A DNA stretch of 64,000 bases from Flavobacterium weaverense (GCF_003688495.1 NZ_REFH01000012.1:62001-126000), one strand, 5' to 3'. Positions 8,965-18,744 are shown, counted from the stretch's first letter. Notes: generated by a model from the sequence alone, not told the origin. Numbers and translations: made by a program.

Positions 8965-10317
8965 ATGAAATCAAAATCTATTTTCTACTTATTAATCTTT
9001 ACACTACTCTCTCAAACTAATTTTGCACAAGCAACAGTAGATGATCCTGAAATAAAAAAAATGGTATCCGAAGTAAAGTCGGAAAACCTCGAAGCTACAG
9101 TTCGCAAACTAGTTTCTTTTGGAACAAGACATACTTTAAGCGATACTAAAAGTAATACTCGCGGAATTGGAGCAGCTCAACGTTGGGTAAAATCTGAATT
9201 TGACAAATATGCTTTATCTTCTAATGGTAGACTAACTTCAAAAATTGATTTCTTCACTATTAAAGCCGATGGAAAACGTATTGCGGTCGATAGTGAATTA
9301 GGAAATGTAATTGCTACCTTAAAAGGAAGCGATCCAAATGATGATCGCGTAATGATTATAAGCGGTCATTTAGATTCTCGTGCTTCTAATGTAATGGACG
9401 CAAAAATCGATGCTCCAGGGGCAAATGATGATGCATCAGGAGTCGCGGCGATGATGGAACTCACAAGAATTATGAGTAAAAGAGAATTTCCATTTACACT
9501 AATTTTCGTTGCCGTAGTTGGTGAAGAACAAGGATTGTATGGCGCAAAACATTTAGCAGATGTTGCAAAAGAATCAAAATGGAATGTAGTTGCCATGATT
9601 AATAATGATATGATTGGTAATAGTTTATCCAGCGGTACATTATTTAGAGACAACATGCAAGTGCGTGTATTTAGTGAAGCGACTCCTTACCTAGAAACAG
9701 AAGCAGAATCTAAAATGCGTAAATCGACGAATCGTGACAATGATAGCCCATCGAGACAGCTAGCGAGATACATTAAAACTGTAACTAACCAATATATTGA
9801 TCAATTAGATATTAAGTTAGTTTATCGAAATGATAGATTTTTACGAGGTGGAGATCACACTCCTTTTAGCCAAAATGGATTTACAGCAATTCGCTTTTGC
9901 GAAATGAATGAAAATTTTGATCACCAACATCAAGATGTTAGAAAAGAAAACAATGTACAATTTGGCGATCTTCCAGAGTTTATGGATTTTGAATACCTTA
10001 AAAAAGTAACTACTTCGAATCTAGCAACTTTTAGTAATTTAGCTTGGTCACCAAAAGCACCTACAAACGTAGGAATAGAAGTTAAAGATTTGACTAATTT
10101 TTCAACTTTAGTTTGGAAAGCACCTGAAGGAAAAGAAGTTTACGGATATAACATACTTATAAGAGAGACTTCCGCACCTCATTGGGAAAAGACAATTTTT
10201 GTTAAAGATTTAAAAGCAGAAATTCCTTATTCTAAAGACAATTTCTTTTTCGCTGTACAAGCTGTAGATGCATTAGGGCACTCAAGCTTACCTGTTTTTC
10301 CAGTACCAGTTAGATAA
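8965..10317 (+). CDS. secreted M28-family zinc peptidase
   Basis: A 450-residue exported protein: signal peptide ending 'LSQTNFAQA' (about residue 22), then an M28 aminopeptidase domain. Zinc ligands are all visible: histidine in 'SGHLDSRAS' (about 134), the bridging aspartate in 'GANDDASG' (about 153), the catalytic glutamates in 'GEEQGLYGA' (about 189), the aspartate in 'NNDMIGN' and the last histidine in 'GGDHTPFS'. From about residue 365 there is a fibronectin type III-like domain ('APTNVGIEVKDLTNFSTLVW'). Members cleave N-terminal residues from peptides in the periplasm or outside the cell. The transcript probably ends at the hairpin at 10364. Confidence 0.92.
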   Translation: MKSKSIFYLLIFTLLSQTNFAQATVDDPEIKKMVSEVKSENLEATVRKLVSFGTRHTLSDTKSNTRGIGAAQRWVKSEFDKYALSSNGRLTSKIDFFTIKADGKRIAVDSELGNVIATLKGSDPNDDRVMIISGHLDSRASNVMDAKIDAPGANDDASGVAAMMELTRIMSKREFPFTLIFVAVVGEEQGLYGAKHLADVAKESKWNVVAMINNDMIGNSLSSGTLFRDNMQVRVFSEATPYLETEAESKMRKSTNRDNDSPSRQLARYIKTVTNQYIDQLDIKLVYRNDRFLRGGDHTPFSQNGFTAIRFCEMNENFDHQHQDVRKENNVQFGDLPEFMDFEYLKKVTTSNLATFSNLAWSPKAPTNVGIEVKDLTNFSTLVWKAPEGKEVYGYNILIRETSAPHWEKTIFVKDLKAEIPYSKDNFFFAVQAVDALGHSSLPVFPVPVR

Positions 10318-10363
10318 ATAATTAACTGATACCAGCTTACAAGTGGCAATTTAATATCAAATC

Positions 10364-10401
10364 AAAAAAAAGCGTTCAACTAATTAAGTTGAACGCTTTT
10401 T
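10364..10401. terminator. bidirectional terminator between M28 peptidase and DUF2853 genes
   Basis: Stem AGCGTTCAAC / GTTGAACGCT around a 7-nt A/T loop, flanked by an A-run on the left and a T-run on the right, between two convergent genes. It can serve both. Confidence 0.9.
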
Positions 10402-10417
10402 ACATTTAAAAAATTTA

Positions 10418-10759
10418 TTATTTGTAGATACTTTCTTTTTTGAAATGTACGGTTAATAGATAGTAAACTACCGCTCTATACTTACTTTTATTAGACCGAC
10501 CATATTTATCCATAACGGCATCAATTCCAGCATCTAAATCTGCACCGTCAGTCAGTCCTAATTTTTTAACTAAAAAATTATTTTTCACCGTTTCTAATTC
10601 TGCCTTTTGACTTCCAGCAACGGTAGCAGCATCTGCGTTATAAATAGATGGTCCACAACCAATGGTTACTTTTGTCAATAAATCCATGTCTGGATTAACA
10701 CCACATTTGTCTTTCAAATCTGCAGCATACTTAACAATTAATTCTTCTCTTGCGCTCAT
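10418..10759 (-). CDS. DUF2853 family protein
   Basis: A 113-residue soluble, mostly helical protein. The family signature is spread over its length: 'AREELIVKYAADLKDKCG', 'DMDLLTKVTIGCGPSIYNAD', and a C-terminal 'GRSNKSKYRAVVYYLLTVHF'. DUF2853 proteins are small, single-domain and without known activity. There is no signal peptide or membrane segment. It shares a terminator with the convergent M28 peptidase gene and is separated by 100 bp from the small membrane protein gene upstream. Confidence 0.9.
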   Translation of the reverse strand: MSAREELIVKYAADLKDKCGVNPDMDLLTKVTIGCGPSIYNADAATVAGSQKAELETVKNNFLVKKLGLTDGADLDAGIDAVMDKYGRSNKSKYRAVVYYLLTVHFKKESIYK

Positions 10760-10862
10760 AATAATAGTTTAATAAAGGGTTAGTGTTTAACTCAAATTTA
10801 ATCAATTATTTCTAATAAGAAGACTATTTTAATTGTTTATAAAGGGAAAAATAGGATGATTT

Positions 10863-11126
10863 TTAACTCTCTAATTCTATAATTTTATTCAACCCTGTAA
10901 ACCAAATTATCTGAGTCCAAAGAAAACGATACGTTAGAAAAATAACAGAAATACATACTATCCAGTACAAAACTTCACTTTCATAACTAAATGCTGAAAA
11001 CAAAAAATCCAACAACCAAAAAGCGCCAAAAGAAACTGGTAAAACAACAGCAAATATTCTAAAAATAAATGCAATAATTTGTAGGCTTTTTTGAATAATC
11101 ATGATTGGCGATTTAGAAAGTTTCAT
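10863..11126 (-). CDS. small membrane protein of unknown function
   Basis: An 87-residue protein with two predicted transmembrane helices (about 15-45 and 52-75), a basic N terminus ('MKLSKSPIM') and a short C-terminal tail ('NKIIELES'). No motif is recognised. It is a plausible gene because it starts with ATG, has a membrane-protein composition and occupies an otherwise empty gap between minus-strand genes, but no homologous family comes to mind. Confidence 0.55.
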   Translation of the reverse strand: MKLSKSPIMIIQKSLQIIAFIFRIFAVVLPVSFGAFWLLDFLFSAFSYESEVLYWIVCISVIFLTYRFLWTQIIWFTGLNKIIELES

Positions 11127-11294
11127 AGAAAACTCGTTACGATAGATTCATATTTAATTAATTAAATATGATATCGAAGAATTTAGAGCTAAAATAAATC
11201 AAACATTTTGAATAAATATAAGTGTTTTATGAACGCCTATTTTAAGTTGACAAACACCCCATTCTATCTAATAAAAAAACCCCTACACCAAAAA

Positions 11295-14285
11295 CTAAAC
11301 TTTTATTTTAATAGTTACACAAGTTCCCTTAGTATCTTTGTACTCAATTTCAATAGGATTTTTTATCTCTGGCTGTAGAAGAATCAACCTCTCCTTTGTC
11401 AATTCAACGCCTTTAGATTTATGAAGTTTCACTTTATCAAAAGACGAATTGCCTTTACCATTATCGATAATTTTGCACTCTATAATACTTTTAGACAACA
11501 TCGAAAATGAAATAACAAGTTTAGGCTTTACTGAATCATCGTTAAACGCATGGACAAACACATTTTCGACAAATGGTTGTAAAGTCATTGTTGGGATTTT
11601 GCACGACTCTAAATCTATTGCTGAATCGATTTCAAATTCTATAGCAATATTATTTCCAAAACGTATATTTTCAATCTCGCTGTACGCTTTCAAATATGTG
11701 ATTTCATCTGAAATACTAATTTTATTTTGCAATGAATTCTCAAATGTTTGTCGCATTAAAGTAGAAAGCTTACTAACAAAATCAAGTGAGCTGTCAACTT
11801 CATTACTAATAATAAAATGCTGAATTGTATTTATTGAATTAAACATAAAATGAGGATTCATTTGGTTCAATAAAACATCAGCTTGCGTTTCAGCAATTCG
11901 CTTTTCTACTCGTGCCTTCTCTTTTTCTTTACGTTTATATAATAAGAAAACATAAAATATTACTGCAGTTAAAACTAAAATAGATATTGTTAAAAACCAC
12001 CATGTTAACCAAAACGGTGGCAACACTACTATGTTCAACAACTTGAAAATACTGTGCTTTCCCGCATTTGAATCAAAAACTTCGATTTGGACATTATAAC
12101 TGCCTGGGGGTAGATACGATAAATAAATGTTTGGTTCCTTGCTATATGGACTCCATCGATTTGTGTTTTCTAATCGATATTTGAATTGTAATTTTTCAGG
12201 AAACGGATGTCCTTTTGGAATAAAATTAATTGAAAAGGAATTGTAATTATAGGCTGTTTTTAATTCGTCGCTAGAGTACTGAAACCAATTATATTTGCCT
12301 TTACTAATTTTCACTCCATTAATTGCAATTTCGCTTATGGCGATGGAATTTACTGTAGTTTGTTCTCTTAAAACTTTTTTTAGGTCTACGACAAAATAAC
12401 CTTTATTTGTACCCAACCATAACTTATCGCTAAAAATCTTTGAGGTTGTTACGGCAGCATCAGCTAGTCCCTGCTCCTTATCTATTAGTCTTACTACACC
12501 GTTTTGGTATACGTTCATCCCTTTTTCGGTTCCTAAAAGTATACAGTCTTTGTACGCTTCTAAGTACAAAATGGTATTACCAATTATTTGATTTTTGAAA
12601 ATAGTTTTAACGACTTTGAAAGATGGATTATCTTCAACGATAAAAATGCTACCAAATTCGGCACCAAGAATAAGTCGGCCTTTATCATCAACTGTAATGT
12701 GCTTAAACTTTTCTTCTTTCCAAATTCCGTCCGCTAAGTAAGATTTAAATTTACCTTTTTCAAAAGTGTACAAACCATTAAAAACAGATAATAAATATGT
12801 TTTGCTATTACTATTTAAAATTTTAACAATAAACTGAGGCGTATTTTTATCTAAATTATAATAATTTTTAGCTTGTAGTTTGGAAACATCATCATAAACT
12901 CGAACACCTGCGTACGGAATGGTTTCAATAAGTTGACCGTCACTTCCAAAACCGAATTTCAAAGTATGCTTCGGTAAATAGGAAATAAAATTTCCACTAC
13001 CATCCATTTCGAAAACGCCAATATTACTTCCAATCCAAAGCCTGTCTTCTTTACGTACTATTTCGTAGAACGCAATTTCAGTAGCCGGAATATTAAAATT
13101 TAGTTTATAATCTAAAGAATTTACGCCTCTATTTCTATAGATAAATTTCTGCTTTTCTAAAAATGATAGTTGGGCAGTTTTAAAATCTGATAATGTAAGT
13201 CGTCTTGAAATTATCTGGTTATTATTTAAAACAGTTAGTCCAGCATTATCTAAAATTATAGTTTGATTCCCAAATTTTTCAAAATCTATAATTGACTTAT
13301 CTTGAAAAGAATAATAGTCAATCATTTTATCTAAACGTATTTCGTAAATACCTTTGTCGTTAGAACCAACGTATAATATATCTTTAGTTTTATCGTAAAC
13401 AACATTAAGAATGATTTTAGAATCAATTCCATAATATTTGGAAACGTTAATCATTTTTTCATTTTCAATACGGTACAATCCTCCATCTGGATTGTAAATT
13501 CCCCAGGCTGCAGCATATATATTTTTACGCTTATCACCTGCAAATTGCCAAACTATAGAATTACCAAATTTTGTGGAAGTAAAATTTCGCTTATTTAATT
13601 CTCGAATATCATATTTATCAATAAAGCCTTCATTACCACTGTATAATGTAGAGTCAAAAATGCCTAAAGAATAAGAGTTTTTATTTGCATTAACAGAAAT
13701 TATTTTAAAAGTACCATTATCTTCTTTAATTTTAAATAAGCCATGAAAAAGTGACGTAAAAAAAACTTCATCCCTGTATTCGAAAAAAGAAATACAGATA
13801 AAATCCTCATTATGCTTTGGTATTTCCGGCGTTATAACTTTATTTGAATTGATGTCAATTATTGAAACGCCTTGCTCTGTTCCAACGTATACATTATTTT
13901 TAAAGGGAAATACTTTGCGAGTTTTGTTGTGCTTGAGTCCATTTTTAGTAGTAAATACTTTAAAACTAGTTCCATTATATTTAGTTACTCCGCCTCCGTA
14001 ACTGGCAAACCACATATTCCCTTTTGTATCTTGAGAAATATCCCAGCAACTATTATGGCCTAAACCTGACGATGTATCAATATTGTAAAAAGAACCATTT
14101 TCCATTCTTGAAACTCCATTCTCAGTTCCAATCCAAAGAACGTTCTTTGAATCGAAAAATAAAGTTCTAACAGCATTGTTTGGTAAACCATCTGCTGTGG
14201 TATAATTTTTAGATGGAAAATATTGAGCAAAGGTGAAGTTTACAAATAGAAATAAAGCAACTAAAATTCTAATTCGTAATTGCAT
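11295..14285 (-). CDS. LytS-type sensor histidine kinase with two-component propeller repeats
   Basis: A 996-residue inner-membrane sensor. Order: signal peptide (1-20), two seven-bladed-type Reg_prop propellers in the periplasm (about 25-640, blades such as 'VLWIGTENGVSRM' and 'KLWLGTNKGYFVV'), a Y_Y_Y domain ('YRLENTNRWSPYSKEP', about 695-755), one transmembrane helix (about 757-783), a short coiled coil, and a LytS-type kinase core with the phosphorylated histidine in 'NPHFMFNS' (about 806), the N-box as 'FVENVFVHAF' and a glycine box 'DNGKG'. Its start overlaps the 3' end of the response-regulator gene by 17 bp, so the pair is one operon with the regulator first. The ligand is unknown; propellers of this type often sense glycans, but no polysaccharide genes adjoin. 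Confidence 0.93.
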   Translation of the reverse strand: MQLRIRILVALFLFVNFTFAQYFPSKNYTTADGLPNNAVRTLFFDSKNVLWIGTENGVSRMENGSFYNIDTSSGLGHNSCWDISQDTKGNMWFASYGGGVTKYNGTSFKVFTTKNGLKHNKTRKVFPFKNNVYVGTEQGVSIIDINSNKVITPEIPKHNEDFICISFFEYRDEVFFTSLFHGLFKIKEDNGTFKIISVNANKNSYSLGIFDSTLYSGNEGFIDKYDIRELNKRNFTSTKFGNSIVWQFAGDKRKNIYAAAWGIYNPDGGLYRIENEKMINVSKYYGIDSKIILNVVYDKTKDILYVGSNDKGIYEIRLDKMIDYYSFQDKSIIDFEKFGNQTIILDNAGLTVLNNNQIISRRLTLSDFKTAQLSFLEKQKFIYRNRGVNSLDYKLNFNIPATEIAFYEIVRKEDRLWIGSNIGVFEMDGSGNFISYLPKHTLKFGFGSDGQLIETIPYAGVRVYDDVSKLQAKNYYNLDKNTPQFIVKILNSNSKTYLLSVFNGLYTFEKGKFKSYLADGIWKEEKFKHITVDDKGRLILGAEFGSIFIVEDNPSFKVVKTIFKNQIIGNTILYLEAYKDCILLGTEKGMNVYQNGVVRLIDKEQGLADAAVTTSKIFSDKLWLGTNKGYFVVDLKKVLREQTTVNSIAISEIAINGVKISKGKYNWFQYSSDELKTAYNYNSFSINFIPKGHPFPEKLQFKYRLENTNRWSPYSKEPNIYLSYLPPGSYNVQIEVFDSNAGKHSIFKLLNIVVLPPFWLTWWFLTISILVLTAVIFYVFLLYKRKEKEKARVEKRIAETQADVLLNQMNPHFMFNSINTIQHFIISNEVDSSLDFVSKLSTLMRQTFENSLQNKISISDEITYLKAYSEIENIRFGNNIAIEFEIDSAIDLESCKIPTMTLQPFVENVFVHAFNDDSVKPKLVISFSMLSKSIIECKIIDNGKGNSSFDKVKLHKSKGVELTKERLILLQPEIKNPIEIEYKDTKGTCVTIKIKV

Positions 14286-15021
14286 CTATTAATTTCTTTT
14301 TGGTAAAAAAAGTATCAGAGACTGGTATAATTGATCCATTAATCATCTCCAGATTATACTCCTCTGATTTAAATCCTTTAATGTAATTTCGATTAACTAA
14401 ATAACTTTTATGTATTCTAATAAACTGTGGTTCAATTAGTAGCTCGGAAATATCTTTTAAACTTTTTGTTATTAAATATTCCTTTTCAATAGTAATAATA
14501 TTGGTATACGAACCATCTGATTTACAGTAGACAATGCTATTAGCTTGTATCACTTCAAATCCATTTTTCACGGGGAAAACAATTCTTTGCTTATCGCTAA
14601 ACTGATTATTAATATTTTCAGTTAGTAATTTGAATCTATCGATGCTTATTTTTAATTCTTTTTTTGACTCGTAACGCGTTATGGCAACTTCAAAATCTTC
14701 CTTGTTAATAGGTTTAACAAGATAATCTAATGCGCTATTTCTAATTGCTTTAATAGCAAATTCTTTGTGCGCTGTAGTAAATATAATTTCAAAATTTATT
14801 TTGTCGAAATACTTTATAAGCTCAAATCCATCTTCGTCAGGCATGGTTACATCTAAGAAAATTAAATCAGGCTGATTTTTTTTTATGGATCGAACACCGC
14901 TCTCAACAGAATTACACTCGTCAATTACCTCAATTCGATCACCAAAATAACGCTCGCAAAATTTTCGTAAAAAACTACGCGCGTGCATTTCATCATCAAT
15001 TATAATTACTCTTATTTTCAT
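14269..15021 (-). CDS. LytTR-family response regulator
   Basis: A 250-residue regulator with a receiver domain (1-120; acidic pocket 'IIDDE', phospho-acceptor aspartate in 'LIFLDVTMPDEDG', conserved lysine in 'YLVKPINKED') and a LytTR DNA-binding domain (about 145-245, with 'IVYCKSDGSYTNI' and 'FIRIHKSYLVN'). LytTR domains bind paired direct repeats in promoters. It is the partner of the sensor kinase that follows with a 17-bp overlap. Its targets cannot be read from this window. Confidence 0.95.
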   Translation of the reverse strand: MKIRVIIIDDEMHARSFLRKFCERYFGDRIEVIDECNSVESGVRSIKKNQPDLIFLDVTMPDEDGFELIKYFDKINFEIIFTTAHKEFAIKAIRNSALDYLVKPINKEDFEVAITRYESKKELKISIDRFKLLTENINNQFSDKQRIVFPVKNGFEVIQANSIVYCKSDGSYTNIITIEKEYLITKSLKDISELLIEPQFIRIHKSYLVNRNYIKGFKSEEYNLEMINGSIIPVSDTFFTKKKLIDAITN

Positions 15022-15185
15022 GGTGAAAATTGTTTTAGTATGCTAAAACACTAAAATAGTATATTATTCTCTTCAGCAACAAAATTTCTTATGAAAAGGC
15101 ATTAAAACGATATGAAAGCACAAATATGACTTATGAAAGTATTAATTATTAAAAAAATTACTTAACGTTAAAAACTATCAATAAT

Positions 15186-16847
15186 CTAAACTAACTCTTT
15201 GAAATATTGCAATAAGATTTTATCATTTTCTAATGTAGGAGTAAAAACTTCTAAGATGGAAGGTTTATCATTTTGATTATAGAAAGCAATCAAACTTGCA
15301 CTTAAGCTTTTCTCGTCGCTAGCAATACTATATTCAAAACCATACATTTTAGCTAAATGCTCAGCAGTGAAACAATGAGAAGTTTCAAAGAAAGTATTAA
15401 AAACTGCAGATTCTTCGTGACCCGGTAAAATCCTAAAAATTCCTCCACCACCATTGTTCACTAAAATAATCTTAAAGTTTTTTGGAATATATTGATTCCA
15501 CAATGCATTGCTATCATATAGAAAGCTAATATCTCCTGTAATAAAAACCGTTTGCTTATTATTGGCAACAGCCGCACCAATAGCAGTTGAAGTACTTCCG
15601 TCAATTCCGCTTGTGCCCCGATTACAATACACTTCAATCGATGGATCGATATCAATTAATTGTGCATATCGAATGGCTGAGCTATTACTAATTTGTAATT
15701 GACAGTCCTTTGGTAAATTTTTTATCACTTTCTCAAATACTACAAAATCTGAAAATGGAAGTTTTCTTAAATAAATTTCATGCTTTTCTTCACGTAAAAT
15801 TTTAACTGCATTAGTTTTCTTAAAATAGTCGCTTTTAAAAACTTTAACTAAAGGCATAAAAGCTTCAAAAAAACTATTTGGATTAACTTCAAAATGCTTT
15901 GTTAGTGATCCAAAAGTATCGTAAGCTCGCAAGGTATCTATATGCCAATGATGTTTCGGTTTATATTTTCGAAGAAACGCTTTGATGCGCTTTGAAACGA
16001 TCATACCTCCAAAAGTCACAAGAATATCTGGACAAAAGTCTTCATATTCCTTAGTAGTGAAAGGTGTAATTATAGTATCGATATTATTTATAAAAGTAGG
16101 ATGATGAAGGTTTGATGTTGTTTCTGTCATTACCACAACCGATTCGTCTTCTCCTAAAGCAGCTCTAGTAGTGTCATTTATTGCGTAAGGTTCATTGACA
16201 CCTACTAAAATCATTTTTCGAGTGGATGAATTCCAAATCTCTGCATATTCAGATAGATCTTTAATAATTGGAACTGGAATAAATGTTGCAAATCCATTTA
16301 CTAAAACTTCAACAGAAAGTTCAGATGTCGTTTCGTATAACGGTTCTTCAAAAGGTGCATTGATGTGTACAGGACCTTTTTCGTTTAATGATGTATCGAT
16401 AGCCCGGTTGATTTTAGCATCGTTCTCTTTCGAAACATCCTCATCTAGATTAGCGTTATACAATGAATGATTTTCAAAAACATTTTCTTGACGAATGGTT
16501 TGACCGTCACCAATATCAATCTTACTTTGAGGACGATCTGCAGAAATAACAATAAGAGGAATTTGACTGTAAAATGCTTCTGCAAAAGCAGGATAATAAT
16601 TTAATAATGCAGATCCAGAAGTACAAACTAATGCGACCGCTTGCTTCGTTTGCTGTGCGATACCTAAACCAAAAAATGCTGCTGAACGCTCATCAGCTAT
16701 ACTATAGCACTGAAATGCAGGGTTGTTCACGAAACCTATTGTTAAAGGTGCGTTTCTAGAACCGGGTGAAATTATAATTGTAGTGATTCCTTTCGCTAAA
16801 CATATTTCGATAATACTCTGCGCCAAAGGAATTTTTGGATAAATCAT
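15186..16847 (-). CDS. menD: 2-succinyl-5-enolpyruvyl-6-hydroxy-3-cyclohexene-1-carboxylate synthase
   Basis: A 553-residue thiamine-diphosphate enzyme that joins isochorismate and 2-oxoglutarate, the first committed step of menaquinone synthesis. The N-terminal Pyr domain carries 'SPGSRNAPLT' (27-36) and the cofactor-activating glutamate E53 in 'IADERSAAFFGLG'. The C-terminal PP domain has the ThDP/Mg motif starting 'GDISFLYDSNALW' (about 430) and ending near 'NNGGGGIFRILPG'. The length is normal for MenD. It is transcribed alone, divergent from the thioredoxin-like gene, about 8.5 kb from menB. Confidence 0.96.
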   Translation of the reverse strand: MIYPKIPLAQSIIEICLAKGITTIIISPGSRNAPLTIGFVNNPAFQCYSIADERSAAFFGLGIAQQTKQAVALVCTSGSALLNYYPAFAEAFYSQIPLIVISADRPQSKIDIGDGQTIRQENVFENHSLYNANLDEDVSKENDAKINRAIDTSLNEKGPVHINAPFEEPLYETTSELSVEVLVNGFATFIPVPIIKDLSEYAEIWNSSTRKMILVGVNEPYAINDTTRAALGEDESVVVMTETTSNLHHPTFINNIDTIITPFTTKEYEDFCPDILVTFGGMIVSKRIKAFLRKYKPKHHWHIDTLRAYDTFGSLTKHFEVNPNSFFEAFMPLVKVFKSDYFKKTNAVKILREEKHEIYLRKLPFSDFVVFEKVIKNLPKDCQLQISNSSAIRYAQLIDIDPSIEVYCNRGTSGIDGSTSTAIGAAVANNKQTVFITGDISFLYDSNALWNQYIPKNFKIILVNNGGGGIFRILPGHEESAVFNTFFETSHCFTAEHLAKMYGFEYSIASDEKSLSASLIAFYNQNDKPSILEVFTPTLENDKILLQYFKELV

Positions 16848-16881
16848 GAATTCAAATTTTAAAGAGGTAAAGATACAAAGT

Positions 16882-16924
16882 TGGCACGCTTATTCCTTAT
16901 TCTAGATTAGTTTTCTTATTTTTG
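16882..16924 (+). promoter_or_regulatory. promoter region of the thioredoxin-like gene
   Basis: TATTTTTG at 16917-16924 fits the TAnnTTTG box and lies 29 bp before the ATG at 16954. Upstream, TGGCACG-CTTA-TTCC (16882-16896) matches the sigma-54 -24 element exactly, but the -12 element has TTCC in place of TTGC, so sigma-54 use is doubtful. Confidence 0.42.
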
Positions 16925-16953
16925 AGAATCATTTCAAATAACCGTTAATATTG

Positions 16954-18135
16954 ATGAATATGCGTTTTTTCTATACGTTTCTAATATGTTTTATTTTCCA
17001 ATTTAGTTATTCGAAAATCAACAACGCACCAGTTGATATAAGTTATGAGCAAGCGATACTTCTAGCCAAAAAAGAAAACAAGCCTATTTTAATTATGCTT
17101 TATGCTAATTGGTGTCCGCATTGTAATACAATGAAATCAACTGTTTTAAAGGAACCGAAAATTGTAGATTTCTTGTCAAAAAACTATATCTATATTTGGA
17201 AAGATGTCGAGACTGAAGAAGGGTTGAAAATAAAAGACAAATATAAAACTCAAGGCTTGCCCACTTTCTTATTTTTAGATGCTAACGAAACTGTTTTATA
17301 TAGCATAAAAGGTAAAATGACATCAGATGTATTTATGAAAGAGGTAAATAATGCCTTAAATCCTAATTTACAATTACCCTATTTAAAATCGCAATTTTTA
17401 AAAGACCCAAGTAATGCGACTGCTTGTTTAAATTATATTCAAACATTAAGAAAAGGTGTTGAAAGAACGGAATTGGCTGAACCAACTCACTTGTATTTAG
17501 CAACACAAACAGACAAACAATTACTAAGCGAAACTAATTGGCGTATTATTGCCAACGGAGTTTCTGATATAACTTCGAGGGAATTCCAATATGTATTAAA
17601 AAATAGAATGGAATTTGAAAAACTTATTTCAGTAAAGCGCGTAGATGCAAAGATTACAAATATTGTTTCAGAATTGTTACAACCGTACACTTTAAGTTTA
17701 GACACTACAGCCTATTTCAAAAACAGGTTAATTGCAAAAACAATATTTTTAGAAAATATACAATCCTTAATTTTTTCTTATGATCTACTAATTGCAGAAC
17801 GAAGCTCCGATTGGGATTTTTACAAAAAAATAACTTTAGAAGGAACAAAAAAGTACTTTTGGGATTCAGATAATAAACTGAAAGAAATAGGGCAAATTTA
17901 TTACAAAGAAATAAGTGAACCTTCAGCTTTGCAAAGTGCAATTTTATGGGTGAAAAGAGCCCTCGAAATCAATAATGCTGCAGATGGAAATTTATTAATA
18001 GCGCGTTTGTACTCGAAAATAAATGATAAGAAGTCAGCACAATTCTACGCTAAAAATGCCCAAACTATTACTAAGGAGATGGGTTGGGACAGCAGCGAAT
18101 CTGATACGTTTTTAAAGGAATTAAATACTAAATAA
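16954..18135 (+). CDS. exported thioredoxin-like protein
   Basis: A 393-residue protein with a signal peptide (about 1-20), then a thioredoxin-fold domain of the DUF255/thioredoxin_7 kind at about 25-140. It has the redox motif WCPHC in 'YANWCPHCNTMK' (about 51-55) and the cis-proline segment 'TQGLPTFLFL' (about 98). The C-terminal 240 residues are helical with TPR-like features ('SALQSAILWVKRALEI') and no known motif. It probably works in the periplasm as a disulfide reductase or isomerase. ATG at 16954 is preferred to the in-frame TTG directly before it; ATG at 16960 is also possible. The acetyltransferase gene follows after 5 bp, so they are co-transcribed. Confidence 0.87.
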   Translation: MNMRFFYTFLICFIFQFSYSKINNAPVDISYEQAILLAKKENKPILIMLYANWCPHCNTMKSTVLKEPKIVDFLSKNYIYIWKDVETEEGLKIKDKYKTQGLPTFLFLDANETVLYSIKGKMTSDVFMKEVNNALNPNLQLPYLKSQFLKDPSNATACLNYIQTLRKGVERTELAEPTHLYLATQTDKQLLSETNWRIIANGVSDITSREFQYVLKNRMEFEKLISVKRVDAKITNIVSELLQPYTLSLDTTAYFKNRLIAKTIFLENIQSLIFSYDLLIAERSSDWDFYKKITLEGTKKYFWDSDNKLKEIGQIYYKEISEPSALQSAILWVKRALEINNAADGNLLIARLYSKINDKKSAQFYAKNAQTITKEMGWDSSESDTFLKELNTK

Positions 18136-18140
18136 AAAAT

Positions 18141-18638
18141 ATGTCTGTTAAAATTAGACCATACACCCTAAATGATACTCAAGCGATTTTAGAAATTATT
18201 AACTACAACATTTTAAACTCTACCGCAATATACGACTACACCATTAGAACGTTCGAGCAGCAAAAATTAATTTTAGAGGATAAAATTGCGAAAGACTTCC
18301 CTGTTATTGTAGCAGAGATTGATGGAAATGTAGCGGGCTTTGGAATGTATAGTGAATTTCGTTTTCGAGAAGCTTATAAATTTACAGTGGAGCATTCTGT
18401 TTATGTAAAGCAAGAAAATCACGGTCAAGGCATTGGGAAAGTCTTACTTAAAGAACTAATCATTCTTGCCAAAGAGCAAAAACTTCATACGATGATTGCT
18501 GTTATAGATGAAGAAAACCAAAGCAGTATTGAATTTCATGAAAAATTCGGATTTAAAACTGTTGGCATAATTAAAGAATCAGGATATAAATTTGATCGCT
18601 GGTTGCATTCCGTTTTTATGCAATTAATCTTAGAATAG
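18141..18638 (+). CDS. GNAT family N-acetyltransferase (phosphinothricin acetyltransferase-like)
   Basis: A 165-residue cytoplasmic GNAT enzyme of usual Pat/YncA length. It opens with 'VKIRPYTLNDTQAILEIIN' and has the acetyl-CoA-binding motif A as 'VYVKQENHGQGIGKVLL' (about 89-105), followed by motif B 'IDEENQSSIEFHEKFGFKTV'. Such enzymes acetylate amino acids or amino-acid analogues; phosphinothricin, methionine sulfoximine and others are known substrates in the family, and the one here is unknown. It lies 5 bp after the thioredoxin-like gene. Confidence 0.9.
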   Translation: MSVKIRPYTLNDTQAILEIINYNILNSTAIYDYTIRTFEQQKLILEDKIAKDFPVIVAEIDGNVAGFGMYSEFRFREAYKFTVEHSVYVKQENHGQGIGKVLLKELIILAKEQKLHTMIAVIDEENQSSIEFHEKFGFKTVGIIKESGYKFDRWLHSVFMQLILE

Positions 18639-18720
18639 ATAAGTTAAGAATTGAAGTGAAATGAAAATTTAAATTTATTACACTATAAAAATTTTCATTT
18701 TATCACTTGATACTTTACCG

Positions 18721-18728
18721 TATATTTG
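18721..18728 (+). promoter_or_regulatory. -7 promoter element of the dus gene
   Basis: TATATTTG matches TAnnTTTG 16 bp before the ATG at 18745, implying a very short leader. No TTG at 19-bp spacing. Confidence 0.5.
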
Positions 18729-18744
18729 CATAACTAAAAATTTC

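Noticed and set aside
11295..15021. LytS/LytTR pair as part of a polysaccharide utilisation locus
   Set aside because: No SusC/SusD pair, glycoside hydrolase or lyase is next to it.
15461..15702. Two 64-codon frames within menD
   Set aside because: Both overlap the conserved PP domain of MenD in other frames and show no independent feature.
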